A DNA stretch of 64,000 bases, taken from assembly GCF_052857255.1 (NCBI RefSeq), contig NC_135498.1, positions 115,325,134-115,389,133 of the forward strand, in the 5' to 3' direction. How positions within the stretch are numbered: position 1 is the stretch's first letter; each line of letters begins with the position of its first letter. The notes under the pieces were generated by a model, which had not been told where the DNA came from, did no database searches, and was given only the letters and a program-made list of their open reading frames with translations. Made by a program: the position numbers and the translations under genes. Shown one piece after another: positions 22,990-33,499 of the stretch. This stretch comes from Amblyomma americanum. Its lineage: Eukaryota; Arthropoda; Arachnida; Ixodida; Ixodidae.

Positions 22990-23658
22990 GAAAAGTGTAA
23001 CAGAACCAAATAAGCCACAGCTATTTTTGATGTATTCGACTCAAATGTTTCTTGGCATAATACTGATTCCCTCCTAGGTCGGACCTTCTCCGTACGACTG
23101 TACATCATTTTTAAACGTGGCTGTTTGAATTATGCATCGTCAATCAACAGCTAAGCACACCCGTACACAAAACTGAAAGGCACGTGGCAATGTTGTAGTC
23201 CTCTGAAGCAATTTTATTTTATTTTTGTGTAACAACGATGTAAAACACGCAGTAGCCCGGCGCGACAAACTCCACATGCAAAATTTGTCAGCTTTCAGTG
23301 TTGTTTCTAGGTAGAGTGACCTATCGCTAAAGCAAAAACCATATGCACCATGAGAGACACCACAGAAATTTGGAACACGCACTTTGCATATGTAGAATAT
23401 TTTCTGCACTTCTGCTTAGATATCACAGTATAAACGTAAATGCACAGTGGGTGAACTGTACTGCGTCACGAAATAAAAACAACAAGCGCTGACTCAAAAT
23501 GCGATAAGTTAAGACGCAACCGAAAAGTTCATTCTAATATGAGGAATCTGTTCCCTAGATTTCGTCCAGCTGATACATCAAAATACAACAACCTAGTAAT
23601 GAAAACAAATACTTCACCTGCAGCAATATTTCGTTCATCTATTGTCTAAAGCCCTTTT
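22990..23658. other. no clear feature; possible PLE 3' scrap
   Basis: Around 23,460-23,515 the stretch ACTGCGTCACGAAATAAAAA then CAAGCGCTGACT is similar to the PLE 3' regions at 16.0 and 18.6 kb, but too short and diverged to be sure. An open frame at 23140-23409 (-) is unidentified. Confidence 0.3.
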
Positions 23659-23815
23659 AGAACTGACATAGCTATCTTGTATAAATTTATTCAGTATATC
23701 GACTGTCTAGTAGAGAAATAGTAGAAAAAATGTACTAGAACCAGCATAGCTATCTTGTCGAAAATGTAGTTTATCAACTGAGTGGTAGAGAAATAATAGG
23801 AACAAAATATAAGTC
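23659..23815. repeat. degenerate tandem duplication, period about 78 bp
   Basis: Two units start at 23,659 and 23,737 with AGAACTGACATAGCTATCTTG and AGAACCAGCATAGCTATCTTG-type openings. They share TAGAGAAATA and AGAAAAAATGTA-type segments later in the unit. It is a simple local duplication, diverged. Confidence 0.6.
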
Positions 23816-24024
23816 GCACTATGTATTATCCTAGTTATGCTAAAGAAGAGAGAAATGCTATCTCTATACTGCGCAGAGCTTAAAACCATTGGTACAATAG
23901 CGAAATAAGGGCATTAAAGAGAAAGCCAGTTTTCTAAAACTAGGGAATGCATTGACGCCGTAGAAGAGCTATTGTTTTTAGCGCTCCGTTTAGGAGAGAA
24001 CCAAGCAGTCCGGAAATTTAGGGC

Positions 24025-24245
24025 ATTTTTTTATAAACTCGCATGAGGGAGGCGCGGGGTTCTATTCCCAGTGCCGCCGGGTACCCACCGGTGATACAAA
24101 GGGTACAAGTTTTCCCCTGGGCTGGTGCTCGGCTAGTAAGGATTGAAATGCTTAGAAAATGGGTCTTTGACCCCACCTTGAGTAACTGAGAAATACCTTG
24201 TGCCATGGCGCTCTTTGGCCATAGATGCCCTTGCGCCATAAAAAT
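24025..24245 (+). repeat. SINE-like repeat with tRNA B box
   Basis: GGGGTTCTATTCCC near 24,056 fits a B box. It is followed by GCCGGGTACCCACCGGTG, CCCCTGGGCTGGTGCTCGGC, GACCCCACCTTGAGTAACTG and TTGCGCCATAAAAA. The arrangement resembles a tick intergenic repeat I recall. No A box is clear. Confidence 0.45.
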
Positions 24246-24249
24246 CCAT

Positions 24250-24832
24250 ATTCACCATAGCATCTTTTTATGAATTATAAGCGCGTGATCATTTGCACTT
24301 ATTAGCCTTCGCTGAAGGCGGTACTGTTCAACAGGGAAGCAACACAAGAGACAGCTTACATTATTCCTGCAGTTTATTCCACACCTTAACTGCAGCCACG
24401 CCCGCCTGCTGCCGGAGAGTATCTTACAGCCTATTAAAAACAAGGTTACCCTTAACAAAAGTACTCCTGAAAAAAGAATGCGAGGCGTCCACCGCAGTGT
24501 CTCAATTTGTAGAGCGCCGTAAACGACATACGGAGATCGGGGACTCGGATCCTATCGGCAGCATCTGTTTGCCTTCTCCTTTCTTCTACGTTACCTCCTT
24601 CGTACCTGTGAGCAAATGCCGTAATGACCACAAAGATAAAAGTAACATTCTCAGCTCTGCCCGCCATAAACTCAAAAACTGGTGACTTCTTCCTAATCTT
24701 CTCAATGCAGTTCTCTGAGTAACTGCCGCCAACACGCAGTGAATAGTAGTGGAGGAATGGTACCCTCCGTTCGTAGATGTTCCGTGCTATGTTCGGGGTC
24801 GTTGTTGCTCCCGAAGGGGACAAACATGCCAT
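24250..24832 (-). other. unidentified minus-strand open region, possibly a repeat-borne exon
   Basis: A 126-codon open frame at 24452-24832 includes a Ser/Tyr-rich start, KIRKKSPVFEFMAGRAEN and a hydrophobic FIFVVITAFA, followed by a possible donor CTCACAG/GTACGA. A second frame covers 24252-24458. Opposite frames are open too. No family is recognised. Confidence 0.25.
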
Positions 24833-24949
24833 CCAGTCCGTTCATACGGGCCTGTAGTACGAATAATGGTCGTAAGAAACTTTCGCTCCCCTGCAGCGCA
24901 TTGTCGCACTGAAGGGCGGCGAAGGCTTCATATTCCAGTAGTTTAGTTT

Positions 24950-25180
24950 GGTTTGTGGGGGTTTAACGTCCCAGAGCGACTAGGGCTTTGAGGGATACAG
25001 TAGTAGGGGGCTCCGGATAGTTTCGATCCCTGGAGTTCTTTAACGCGCACTGACATCGCACAGCACAACGGCCACTAGGATTTCGGCTGCATCCAAATGC
25101 GACCGCCATGGCGGGCATCAAACCCGCGTCCATTGAGCCAGAAGCAGAGCACCATAACCACCGAGCACCCGCAGCCGCCC
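24950..25180 (-). repeat. tRNA-derived SINE
   Basis: On the minus strand the head is degenerate, with a B-box-like GGGTTTGATGCCCG. The body has GCTGTGCGATGTCAGTGCGC, then AAGAACTCCAGGGATCG, and the 3' end reads CGCTCTGGGACGTTAAACC followed by CCCACAAACCAAAC. It is essentially full length but diverged. Confidence 0.8.
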
Positions 25181-25734
25181 CTATTCTAATAGTTGAATAC
25201 GTGCTCTTTCAATGATATTTGCTTAATAAAATGAACGAAACTGAATTATGGTGATTGTGTAGCTGAGTTGAACTCTCGATATGAAACGTGTAAGACTTGC
25301 ATGAAGGAGTTCTACCAAATCGCCGCCAAATGTGAAAGACCTCTCAAGCCCCACTTGTGGCAGGCGTCTTCGTTCAAGCCAATTGGCCAAATAGAAGTTC
25401 AGGCTGTTTCTCGTTATGATGTGGACATTCGGCTTCTCTTTTTTTTCCTATTTCAGAGTTTCTAACGACGAAGGTAATATTTTTCTACTTCATCGCGAGA
25501 CAGTGACCTCCGTGCCTCAAGTCGCATCGGACCTAGCATTGCCCATTTCAAATGTCATGTGTCGAGAAGCCAAAAGGCAAATTTAGCGCGCCCATCTCTA
25601 TAGCCGAAACTGTTTTCAGACCAATCTCACTGCAAAAATAATTCCAACAGCACACGTTCATCACGTGCGTAATGATAATCAAATTTTCCCCTCGCTTACC
25701 GGCTCGCCGGCGGGTAAAGAACTGTTCAGCTCAC
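25181..25734. other. no recognisable feature
   Basis: Intergenic DNA. A 65-codon frame at 25268-25465 (+) contains a CxxC pair (ETCKTCMKEF-like) but no recognised domain. Confidence 0.3.
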
Positions 25735-25960
25735 CTGGCGGCTCGTGACTGAGGCAGCACGCATAGAAACAGCATTCTGTCGCGACAACGACCGCCGAGG
25801 TATAGCCGGAAGGCTCGAGCAGAGATAGCTACCCCTTCCCGGAAACTGAAATGACGGAATGTTAAAGAAAGGCCGACATCCAGGGCAGCTGCTCGGTCAC
25901 GGAAAGCGCGCGTCGGCGTCTCAGTTGATGCTTTTCTGTTGCAAATCGTATTCTCCGGAA
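25735..25960 (-). promoter_or_regulatory. CpG-rich segment with possible first exon
   Basis: The segment has more than 20 CpG sites in about 270 bp, against a CpG-poor, AT-rich surround. At 25735/25734 on the minus strand there is a consensus donor, CCGCCAG joined to GTGAGC. An ATG about 45 bases upstream opens MLFLCVLPQSRAAR up to the donor. This is what a 5' exon with a CpG-island promoter looks like. No continuation exon was identified, so it stays an inference. Confidence 0.35.
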
Positions 25961-26207
25961 TAAAAACAAAAACGTATTCAAGGACATTTCCAGCAAACAT
26001 CGGCAGTGATTGCACCGTTGAATATGAGTGCATCGGCCTGATTATAATCACACTCCCCTTTTTTTTAGCCGCCCTGGAATGTCACGTGCTTTTAAAGAGA
26101 GCAAGCACGCTGTGCACTGCCTAACGTTGGTCAATGTTTAAATGAAAACAACAAGACCATACGATGCAGTTGCTCAGTGATCACAACATCCAGTGTGTTT
26201 CACGTAC

Positions 26208-26480
26208 CCTGAGGCAACTCCTGGAAAAAGCGGTGAACCACAGCTGGCTGGGTGAAACAGAGAGACCAACGGCATATTGTCTGGAGTCGTATGGTTCTCT
26301 CTTCTGAGTGCATTTTGAATTCCACTTCGTCAGTTGAAAAAGTAGGATTTCTCTGATGAATTCGTATCATTAATTTCAGAGTCAACAACGATTGGGTAAG
26401 TTGCATGGGCGCTTCAGAAACCGGCAATTCAGTTTTGTTTTGCAACATATCTCCTATGCGGTCTTTTTTTTCCCTACAAT
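26208..26480 (-). CDS. possible internal exon, unidentified
   Basis: A minus-strand open frame of about 90 codons runs to a good donor (CTCAGG joined to GTACGT near 26,208) and is preceded by TTTAAATTGTAG and GCATAG acceptor-like sites near 26,450-26,480. The peptide has Leu/Gln-rich MQLTQSLLTLKLMIRIHQ and later TICRWSLCFTQPAVVHRFF. It may belong to the same transcript as the signal exon or the CpG-rich exon nearby, but order and phase do not prove it. I do not recognise the family. Confidence 0.3.
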
Positions 26481-26580
26481 TTAAAAACGACCGCGTAAGA
26501 TGAAAAAAAAAGTTGTTGTGGCTCAACTGACCTGAGCCAGGATATGCAGAGCGAAAGCTCTCTTGGGCAGGGTTAGACAC

Positions 26581-27685
26581 GGTTTAGCTTTGGTTCAAGT
26601 TGCTTCTCAACTGTTATGTTTGAATAATAACATTTAGCATCGACAGGGCGTAAATCGTGACCGTCTAAAAGCTCTCTCAAGCGGTGGCTGATCGCCCTGT
26701 TGATTTTTCTGAATTCTGCAGGACGACAATTGCTCAGAGTTTGTTTTATTATCTGTCTTCCGTTTTCGAACAGTGATATAAAAAGAGCAGTGCAAGATGA
26801 TCACTTAGTCTTAGCAAGTATTTTATATGCGAACACAGTTCAGAGTTGGAATACGGATGTATTTCTATTAATTTTGCACTAGTGTCAGTTATGCGTGTGG
26901 GCTGCGTTGCTTTTTCTATTTTCTACCTTGCGTTCAATTTTCTTTCACTATTTCGGACGATGTATTCGGATATGCTCATGACCTAATAGCATTGCTACGC
27001 TGCGTTCGCAGAGGCTGGAACGCTTCTAAACGATGGGAAAGCTTCAACTTGTCATCTCCATACTGCTTTGCAGACAGATTGCATGCAGGACTAATAATGT
27101 GCTGTACTGCACGGACGGTTATTTTCTGATTGTACAATACGTCCGTGCCTCTTTCTCACTCGTGACCGTGACCGGCCGCCGCGGCAGAGGATGAAAATGT
27201 AGAAATAGCGAGGAATCGCATTTTTGTCGACGGGCGTTTTCGATGAGTGATGCAGGTTCTGCTGTTGTTGCGCGAACATGATCAGTGCAACGACTTGTGT
27301 CGTCCTGTACTACTTCACGGCACCGCGATGTGCGGTCCGTAGGCCTACTTCATCGCCATTGTAGTGTCGGGGCTTAGGTCGCCCCGGGTATGACAGCCCG
27401 ACGCAGCTGATGTGAGAGAACTCCGATTTAGACACTATTCATCTTGACATCACCTTTTATAGGCCTAGGTAACGTGACGTGACCCAAACCGATCTCAAGT
27501 GCACATACAAGACAAGACAATCCCAAACTGGGAACCGGAACTGAAACTCGCAATACTACGCATTATAATTCTGATTTCAACTCATTTTGAATACACAGTA
27601 ATTCTCCTTCCTTTTTCAAAAGCAGTTCCCGCTTTCAAACCAACCAATACGTTTCCTTGCTGAAACAACAAGAACCTGGCCATAC
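26581..27685. other. no recognisable gene
   Basis: Intergenic DNA with a moderately GC-rich stretch at 27,130-27,420 (CGTGACCGTGACCGGCCGCC). No repeat or domain is recognised. Confidence 0.35.
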
Positions 27686-27689
27686 AATT

Positions 27690-29720
27690 ACGTAAATAGG
27701 GTAAAGGCTGAGAAGAGTAATTGATTCCTAGCGACATCGTCGATGCTTAGCAGAGAAGAGAAAGACGGTCGCCACATAGTACATTTGGCTGTTAGCGTCT
27801 TAGATGCAGAAATGTGAAGTCCAACTAAGTACACTAGAACAAGTAGGTTAAATTGCACGACTCTACATGGGGCACCCATGAAGTGGAGTTCGTAGACTGT
27901 AAGTGTGTCCATTGTAGAAATGTAAGTGTGTCCATTGACGACGATTTTCCGAGGGTTACTTAATCTTGACTGGCTGCTCTGATCGTGGATGTCTTCTGGT
28001 TGCATTTGATAGAATATACCACGCCATTACATTCTGCGGCAACACAAAACCGTGCTGCAGACTGGTAACCACAAAGTCCGGTTGCGTAGAAGTGGATATC
28101 TAGTAGCATACTCGCCGTTACCGCTTCCATGTTCTCAACAAAGTTTAGTACGTAGTAGCAACAGTAGAGCTGTTGGTAGATTCTTCCTTATTATGAAACA
28201 TCCCCATAAGGCTAACGAGCTGTTTTGTATGCGGCTGGCGTACGCAGCCGAGCACAGTCTTCAGGAGATATATCAACTATACCATACACAAAGTTTGTGA
28301 GATATCATCGACTTCTTTTGCCTTGGAGGAGACAAGGAAAAAAGCACTAAATATCATGAAACTTGCGCCTGAATTGTGCGTCCCCTGTTTGTGAATGAGT
28401 TTTTGCTTAAATTAATTTTATTCCAGAGTTGACATTATAACATTGTTTCTTTTCTGACGCTCCGAAATCAAACACCTCTCTCCACGCGCAAGGGTTCTTC
28501 TAAGAAACAACAGCTGCTTGTGTCCTCCAAACCAACACAGGCGAATCAGGTACTGGCTTTTTTAGTACCTTTATTGCAGGTTCTTGGTTCTCCCGACCAG
28601 TACAGGATGCAAAAGATCGTCTCAGTGATAGCCACATCGTGCAGCTTACACTTCGGCAAAATATAGAAGGCTAAGAGAGCTACGGTTAGTTCAGAACACG
28701 CGTCACCGCCATCATGGCGGTAGGCATCTCCTACAGCCTACCTTTTTCTTTTGCAAGGCTTTTGAAGGAGATTTGCGCCTTCGTGGTTGGCGACTGTTCC
28801 TGACAGTAGTACTAATGTACTAAGCAGAGAAATAAGCAGGGGCCTATTGAGTGATATCGATGTGGCCACTAATACTGCCGCGTGCGAATAGTATATGAAG
28901 AGGAGAATTGCAGAGCTTTAAAAAAGAAAGGTAAAATATAATCGAGTTTTTTTTTTCGCGTAACCTTTAACATTAGGAGGAAGAAGAGTTCTGCAAGGTA
29001 GCAGGAGCTCGAAAAAGTTTGAGGGCACGAACTTCATATGCCCATTACTCGTTAAGTGGGGTTTAGGGTTTCTGGTTAGTTTACTATCAGCCAAACAAGG
29101 TCGGAGTAAGGTGCAGCAATCAGAGAGTCCAAGTAAGTTTATACGTTACGGCATACAGACACACACGGTATCTGCGTCGCTATTAAGTATTTAGCTTTAA
29201 ATAAGGCGACGCAGCTAGTGAAGAGAAACAGTAAAAGCAGCCAGTGTTACGTAACCATAATAAAAAAACTAAAAATAATACTATTTATGAAGTTGGATTC
29301 CGTTTCTGATGTAAAGTGGGTGGTGAGGAACCCCTGATGGTATTTACACGGTCTGAAGCAATCCAAAGAGCAGTGTTCTGGATTAGCCTGATCTTATAAG
29401 CAAGCGCATATTTTTGTATGATTCCAGCCCGGTATTTTATGCGGCACCCACCACCTCCTCGCTTTCGTTCGCCTCAAGTCTACCAAAGAGTGTACGCTTC
29501 GTCACTTCGGGAACTGTTTGCACTAGCAGAAGCAACTTGCATCCAGGCCGACGAATTGCCGCAGCGCCCGTGACTGTGCCATCTCCAGTGATGAAACCAT
29601 TTGTGCCCTCACCAGGTTCCACCGCTTCCCCGTATCCTCCGACAGGTACGATCTATACCTGCGCCGCTTTAAGTACCTCATGCATAAACGCTATTGACAC
29701 CTGACACAAACTGCGGTTAG
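27690..29720 (+). repeat. segmental duplication, block A1
   Basis: About 2 kb aligns by eye, in order, with 40,280-42,270. Shared landmarks include AGAAGAGAAAGACGG, TAGGTTAAATTGCACGACT, CGGCAACACAAAA, GTGCTNCAGA-type segments, CATGTTCTCAACAAAG (ATGTTCTCAACAAAG in A2), CAGCCTNCCTTTTTC, GGGCCTATTG and the exon at 29,428. Divergence is substantial, so the duplication is old. The block includes a short tandem TGTAAGTGTGTCCATTG at 27,898-27,938 that A2 lacks. Confidence 0.8.
29428..29645 (+). pseudogene. array gene 1, Pro-rich 5' exon with 1-base frameshift
   Basis: The acceptor TATGATTCCAG is shared with the copies at 42 and 61.8 kb. An ATG at 29,439 opens MRHPPPPRFRSPQ, parallel to MRRPPPPGFRPPQ in copy 2. 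Relative to copy 2, one base is missing near 29,470 (CCTCAAGTCTACCAAAGAG against CCTCAAGGGCCACCAAAGAG). The rest (PKSVRFVTSG ... GSTASPYPPT) is then read in another frame and the ATG frame meets a stop. The exon ends at a clean donor CCGACAG/GTACGA at 29,645 in codon phase 1 of the downstream frame, which matches the exon at 36,854. The gap could be a real inactivating deletion, a sequencing error, or mean that translation starts in an upstream exon. Confidence 0.6.
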
Positions 29721-30349
29721 TGAGCTTTAATAAAAGTATAATGCTCAAGTCAGAGTGGTTATATTAACGTATAGACGCATTCTTCTGTCAGACGTTCAAC
29801 AGTTGTTTCTCTGATTTTTCTATGCAATACGAACTATACAGGAACATATTACGACGCATATATAAACAGGGCACAGCACATTTTTAAACAACCATTGCAA
29901 ACAATTTTATTAGTACACAAAGATTGAGAATAGAGGGAATCATGTACCTCTAAGTAAACTGCAAGAAACTTGGATGATATCGGGGCGCTAATAGCCAGAA
30001 GCTGATTTCACAAACCGATCAGCGTTGAAGGCTGCTCAGATGACTCCAGAAGCTTCGAGTATTATAATAACTGGTAATGCGAAATTTGAGTGCAGCTTAT
30101 TGAAGTAACTTCATACCAGTTTTCAGGCGGCGTATTACGCTGCTAGCCACCCTTATATGGTCTTCCCGTGGCAGCACCTTCTGTATGTTCATTCCCCCTC
30201 CCTCGCAACGGAAGGTGGTTTTTCACACTGCTACTGTCTGCCACCTGCCACCTGCCGTGTGACAAAGACAGCTGACAGAGACAGGCTAATCTGTCAGGTA
30301 GCGTGTTACGCTAACGACTGCAGCGTGGAATGCAGAAACGGGCTCCTAA
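29721..30349. other. presumed intron of array gene 1, no other feature
   Basis: Lies between the 5' exon and the next SINE. Scattered weak similarity to 42,280-42,560 suggests it continues the segmental duplication. Confidence 0.35.
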
Positions 30350-30655
30350 AAGCTGCGCGGTGGCTCAGTGCTCGGGATGCTCGGCTACTGAGCTGGAGTT
30401 TCCGGATTCGACCCTGGCCGCGGCGGCCGCGTTTCGATCGAGGCGAAAAGCAAAAGGCGCCCGTGTCCTCTGCGATGTCAGTGCACGTTAAAGGTACCCA
30501 GGCGTTCGAAGTTATTCCGGAGCCCTCCACTACGGCACTTTTCTTTCTTTCTTCTCTCACTCCCTCCTTTATTCCTTCCCATACGGTGCGGTTCAGGTGT
30601 TCACCGAGATATGACAATTACTGCGCCAATTCTTTTAATCAAAAACCAAGAAGCC
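30350..30655 (+). repeat. tRNA-derived SINE (Ruka-like), near full length
   Basis: A box in GCGGTGGCTCAGTGCTCGGG, B box GGATTCGACCC, then GGCCGCGGCGGCCGCGTTTC, GATGTCAGTGCACGTTAAAG, GGAGCCCTCCACTACGGCAC, a CTTTCTTTCTTCTCTCACTC stretch, CGGTTCAGGTGTTCACCGAG and a short A-rich end (CAAAAACCAAG). It belongs to the same subfamily as the copy at 60,071. Confidence 0.9.
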
Positions 30656-31184
30656 AACCAAGCGGCGTTTTAAAATCAGAATGGGCATCTACGGAAGTTT
30701 TTTGTGCTATGGAAAGCGAGTACGGCGGCTATGCCGCTATGCCTGCTAAACGCGATACTAGAGTACAAGGCTAGACTAGAAAAATGGAGCGCATTCATGG
30801 AACGATTGGGATCATCCCCTGTCAATAAGGGATCTTATAAAAATGTTATGACATCAAATATCTGAACAGAAATAGCATATTGAACTTTGTTCCTCATACA
30901 TCAAATTAGAATTTGTACAAACCTGTGTTCATACTGCGCGGCACATGTTTTGAAATATTTTTTCTAATACTTTGTGCCAACAGCTTGCTTTTCTGTCCCG
31001 CTTCGATCTCTGCCGTCAGAAGGGAAAATGCGCCCCGTCTCGTCTGCTGCACGCTTCTAACTGTGTTTAGATGCTGACGAGGTGTGAACGGCCGGCGCGC
31101 AAATTTTTTTAGGATAGCAGGATAAAAATCATGTGAGAACATCTGTTGAGGCTAGCTCGTGCATAATTGGTCAGATTTCTAGCG
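30656..31184. other. no recognisable feature
   Basis: A presumed continuation of the intron of array gene 1. An open frame at 30906-31142 (-) is unidentified. Confidence 0.3.
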
Positions 31185-31680
31185 CACGAGGACAAGGACT
31201 AAGAAATGGAGTACACAGGACACAGTGCTACTAACAGCTCTAGTTTTTATTGAAAGAACACCGCTTTTATACCGTAACCGTTCTTGACAATACACAGAAA
31301 TAACCATGCAAGCTTATGATACCGATTTCGTCCGCCTTACGCAAGAAAGTCAGTGAATTGGGGCTTACTTATGTCCAAGATTTCTTATTTATTTTTATGA
31401 GAGGGATATTGATGGTGTGCTGACTGATGTAGTCCCACAACTTTGAATTTATATGCCTTCAATTATCTCTCCCTTCGAAGTTCAGTTCCACGCCTGCACA
31501 GAACTGTTGTGTTTTCAAGCACTAGGCTGCACGTACGGCATTCAAGAATATGCTCAATCATTTTCCTCCCCGTCTTCCTTTCCATATCTCTGGCATGCTG
31601 CCTTAATCTCTGGTATGCTCATTTTATAAAAACCATTTTCTTCTTCTATCAGAAGCCTGCTTACTATGGTGTCTTGATAT
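31185..31680 (-). pseudogene. Penelope-like element 3' fragment
   Basis: The left end (31,185-31,270) has the PLE-type 3' terminal words GACAAGGACTAAGAAATGG, CACAGTGCTACTAACAGC and a TTTTTATTGAAAGAAC step. Further right, the minus strand reads broken endonuclease-end coding: HILECRTCSLVLENTTVL and ELRREREIIEGI, the counterpart of CKSCLCTPYFDNTVVLYH plus the C-terminal helix in the copies at 16-19 kb. It is short and frame-broken, and represents a different PLE family from those. Confidence 0.65.
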
Positions 31681-32206
31681 GATCCCTAAAGAACTGTGCA
31701 TGTTTGCGGTCTCCCTCTTCAGATTGTCGAGCAGGAAGAAACCACTGCGCGGATGATGTAATAATTAAAAAGCGTATTTAAAGGGCATTATTCATGCCTG
31801 ATAAGAGCGCCCGTACTACACACAGAAATGCGCCCTCATGTGTAACACGGCACCTCCCGTGCCTGCCTCCGCCGATATGCGCCGCGAAGAGCGTGGCGCA
31901 GGCCTCGCTTTGTCGACTGCCGAGTTCTTAGCCGCCAGTCGGTCTATTCGATACCTAGAGCCTCAAATCAGCACAACGCGATGCGACTCACTTTTACGGC
32001 GTGAATTGAGCACAGAAAACAGTCAAATAAGGCGTCTTCATGGCTGCACGCATGGCAAAGAAGCTGCGTAAAAGCGTTTTAGCTGTACATGCACTCCGTT
32101 GAGCTTCTAGTGTCATATAGCAAAGCTCAGCGCCACTGGCAGCGAATGCTCCTGAGCCATGTCTAATATGTGCTCGCATTCGCGCTGGACCTGGGTACGG
32201 CGTACT
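31681..32206. other. unassigned DNA 3' of the Helitron-type ORF
   Basis: A GC-richer 77-codon frame lies at 31838-32071 (+), with an opposite open frame. It could be further mobile-element sequence. No domain is recognised. Confidence 0.3.
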
Positions 32207-32914
32207 CTAACACCGGGTACTAGTTGTTCGGAGAGAAAAGAAGAACTGAAAAAAATTACGCTCGGGGCTAAATAAGAGGCGGAGATTTCCTTTCAGGAAA
32301 CAAGTTACAAGCACAATTAAGGTAAAAAAACGACCGTGGCTTAGCTTAGTTAAGCCTGGTGATTGCGAATCACACACTGTACACGCATTGCCGAACGGGT
32401 TCTTAGCAAAGCGTCTGTTGAATTCACGCGTTGCCGTCTCAAACTCCTTTACTCTTCTCGCATGTTCTTCACGTCGTTCTACTGCAATGTGTCCTTCGGG
32501 TTGAGTCGGGCCAGCCTTGGTGAGAGATTTCTCCTGTCTTTTATTCGAACGCTCTTGTATCTGCTGGGGTGTTTCTTCTGCACGCTGTTTTCTTCGCTTG
32601 TCGTTTTCCGTCTCTCGAAACGCACGTTCCTTCTCGAGCCGCTGCTGCCGCTGTTCCGGGGTTTCTTGGACACGCCTCTGCCGTTTAGTCGCGTTCCAGT
32701 GTTTTGAACTAGTAGAAGGAGACTCACTGTCGGGCAAACTCATAATTTCTTCCTTTGCTTTTGCTGTTTCCACAGAGGAGGTTGCACGTTGTCGCCGAGC
32801 TGCATACTGGGCACGCCGCTTAGAAAGTCGTTCTTCTCGTTCTTCTTCCGTCTCCGTAGCTCGCTGATGCTTCCTCTTTGCATTCTGCCGAGCTGCCTTG
32901 TTCGTAGGCACCAT
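32207..32914 (-). CDS. truncated Helitron-type protein N-terminus with STPR-like repeats
   Basis: A 235-residue open frame begins MVPTNKAARQNAKRK at 32914. It is extremely Arg/Lys/Glu/Gln-rich with tandem units of about 23 residues around the pattern RAEETPEQRQQRLEKER. This resembles the STPR repeat found in silkworm FMBP-1 and at the N-terminus of many tick Helitron-type proteins (recalled, not searched). After a long basic, probably coiled-coil region comes EFNRRFAKNPFGNACTVCD, which in Helitron helicase-like proteins normally leads into RLWF. Here it runs instead into an unrelated tail, SQSPGLTKLSHGRFF and a hydrophobic end. No Rep or helicase domain follows, so this is either a 5' fragment of a Helitron or a captured DNA-binding domain. 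Confidence 0.65.
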   Translation of the reverse strand: MVPTNKAARQNAKRKHQRATETEEEREERLSKRRAQYAARRQRATSSVETAKAKEEIMSLPDSESPSTSSKHWNATKRQRRVQETPEQRQQRLEKERAFRETENDKRRKQRAEETPQQIQERSNKRQEKSLTKAGPTQPEGHIAVERREEHARRVKEFETATREFNRRFAKNPFGNACTVCDSQSPGLTKLSHGRFFTLIVLVTCFLKGNLRLLFSPERNFFQFFFSLRTTSTRC

Positions 32915-32959
32915 CGTAACATCTGGCTGTATGACTGCCTTGGCGAGAGGAGCGGAGCT

Positions 32960-33245
32960 ATTTTATACAGCTGATGTGACGTCACTCTGACCGTAGCGCC
33001 CCTGGTGAGAGGAGCGGGAGTTAGGCCGCCGTTGGTGGCTACCGCCTCGCCTCGCGACGGCGTGAGATGAGGCCCCGTTTTTACACAGCTGGTGTGACGT
33101 CACACCGACCATAGCGCCCCTGGTGAGAGGAGCGGGAGTTAGGCCGCCATTGGTGGCTACCGCCTCGCCTCGCGACGGCGTGAGATGGGGCCCCGTTTTT
33201 ACACAGCTGGTGTGACGTCACTCTAGGTCACGTGGTGTGACGTCA
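32960..33245 (-). promoter_or_regulatory. tandem 118-bp upstream modules with CRE palindromes and a TATA box
   Basis: On the minus strand, TATAAAAT lies at 32,967-32,960, about 50 bases upstream of the ATG at 32,914. The CRE-like palindrome TGACGTCA occurs four times, at 32,977, 33,095, 33,213 and 33,238. The first three are exactly 118 bp apart because the unit between them is tandemly repeated with very few differences (for example GTTGGTGGCTACCGCC in both). In the upstream units the TATA position is degenerate (TGTAAAAACGGGG). CRE plus TATA in fixed spacing in front of the ORF suggests a promoter. Activity is inferred. Confidence 0.6.
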
Positions 33246-33499
33246 CGCAGCGAGGTCACGCTAAAGGTCAATGGTGCCTACCACCGCCTCGCCACGGAAC
33301 GGGCTGAAGTGCGACCTAAAGTAGTATTGTTTCGCAATAAAAAATAAGCACCATATCGATTTGGACCGCCGCCCTGCACTCCACATCTCAGAGCTCAACG
33401 CACCAAATCAAGAGTCCAGTGAAAATCTTCGCATTAACTTGGTGTAGCAAGTATCGCTGCATATGAAGAAGGCCGATAGTCAATGAAACCGAGGAAAGC

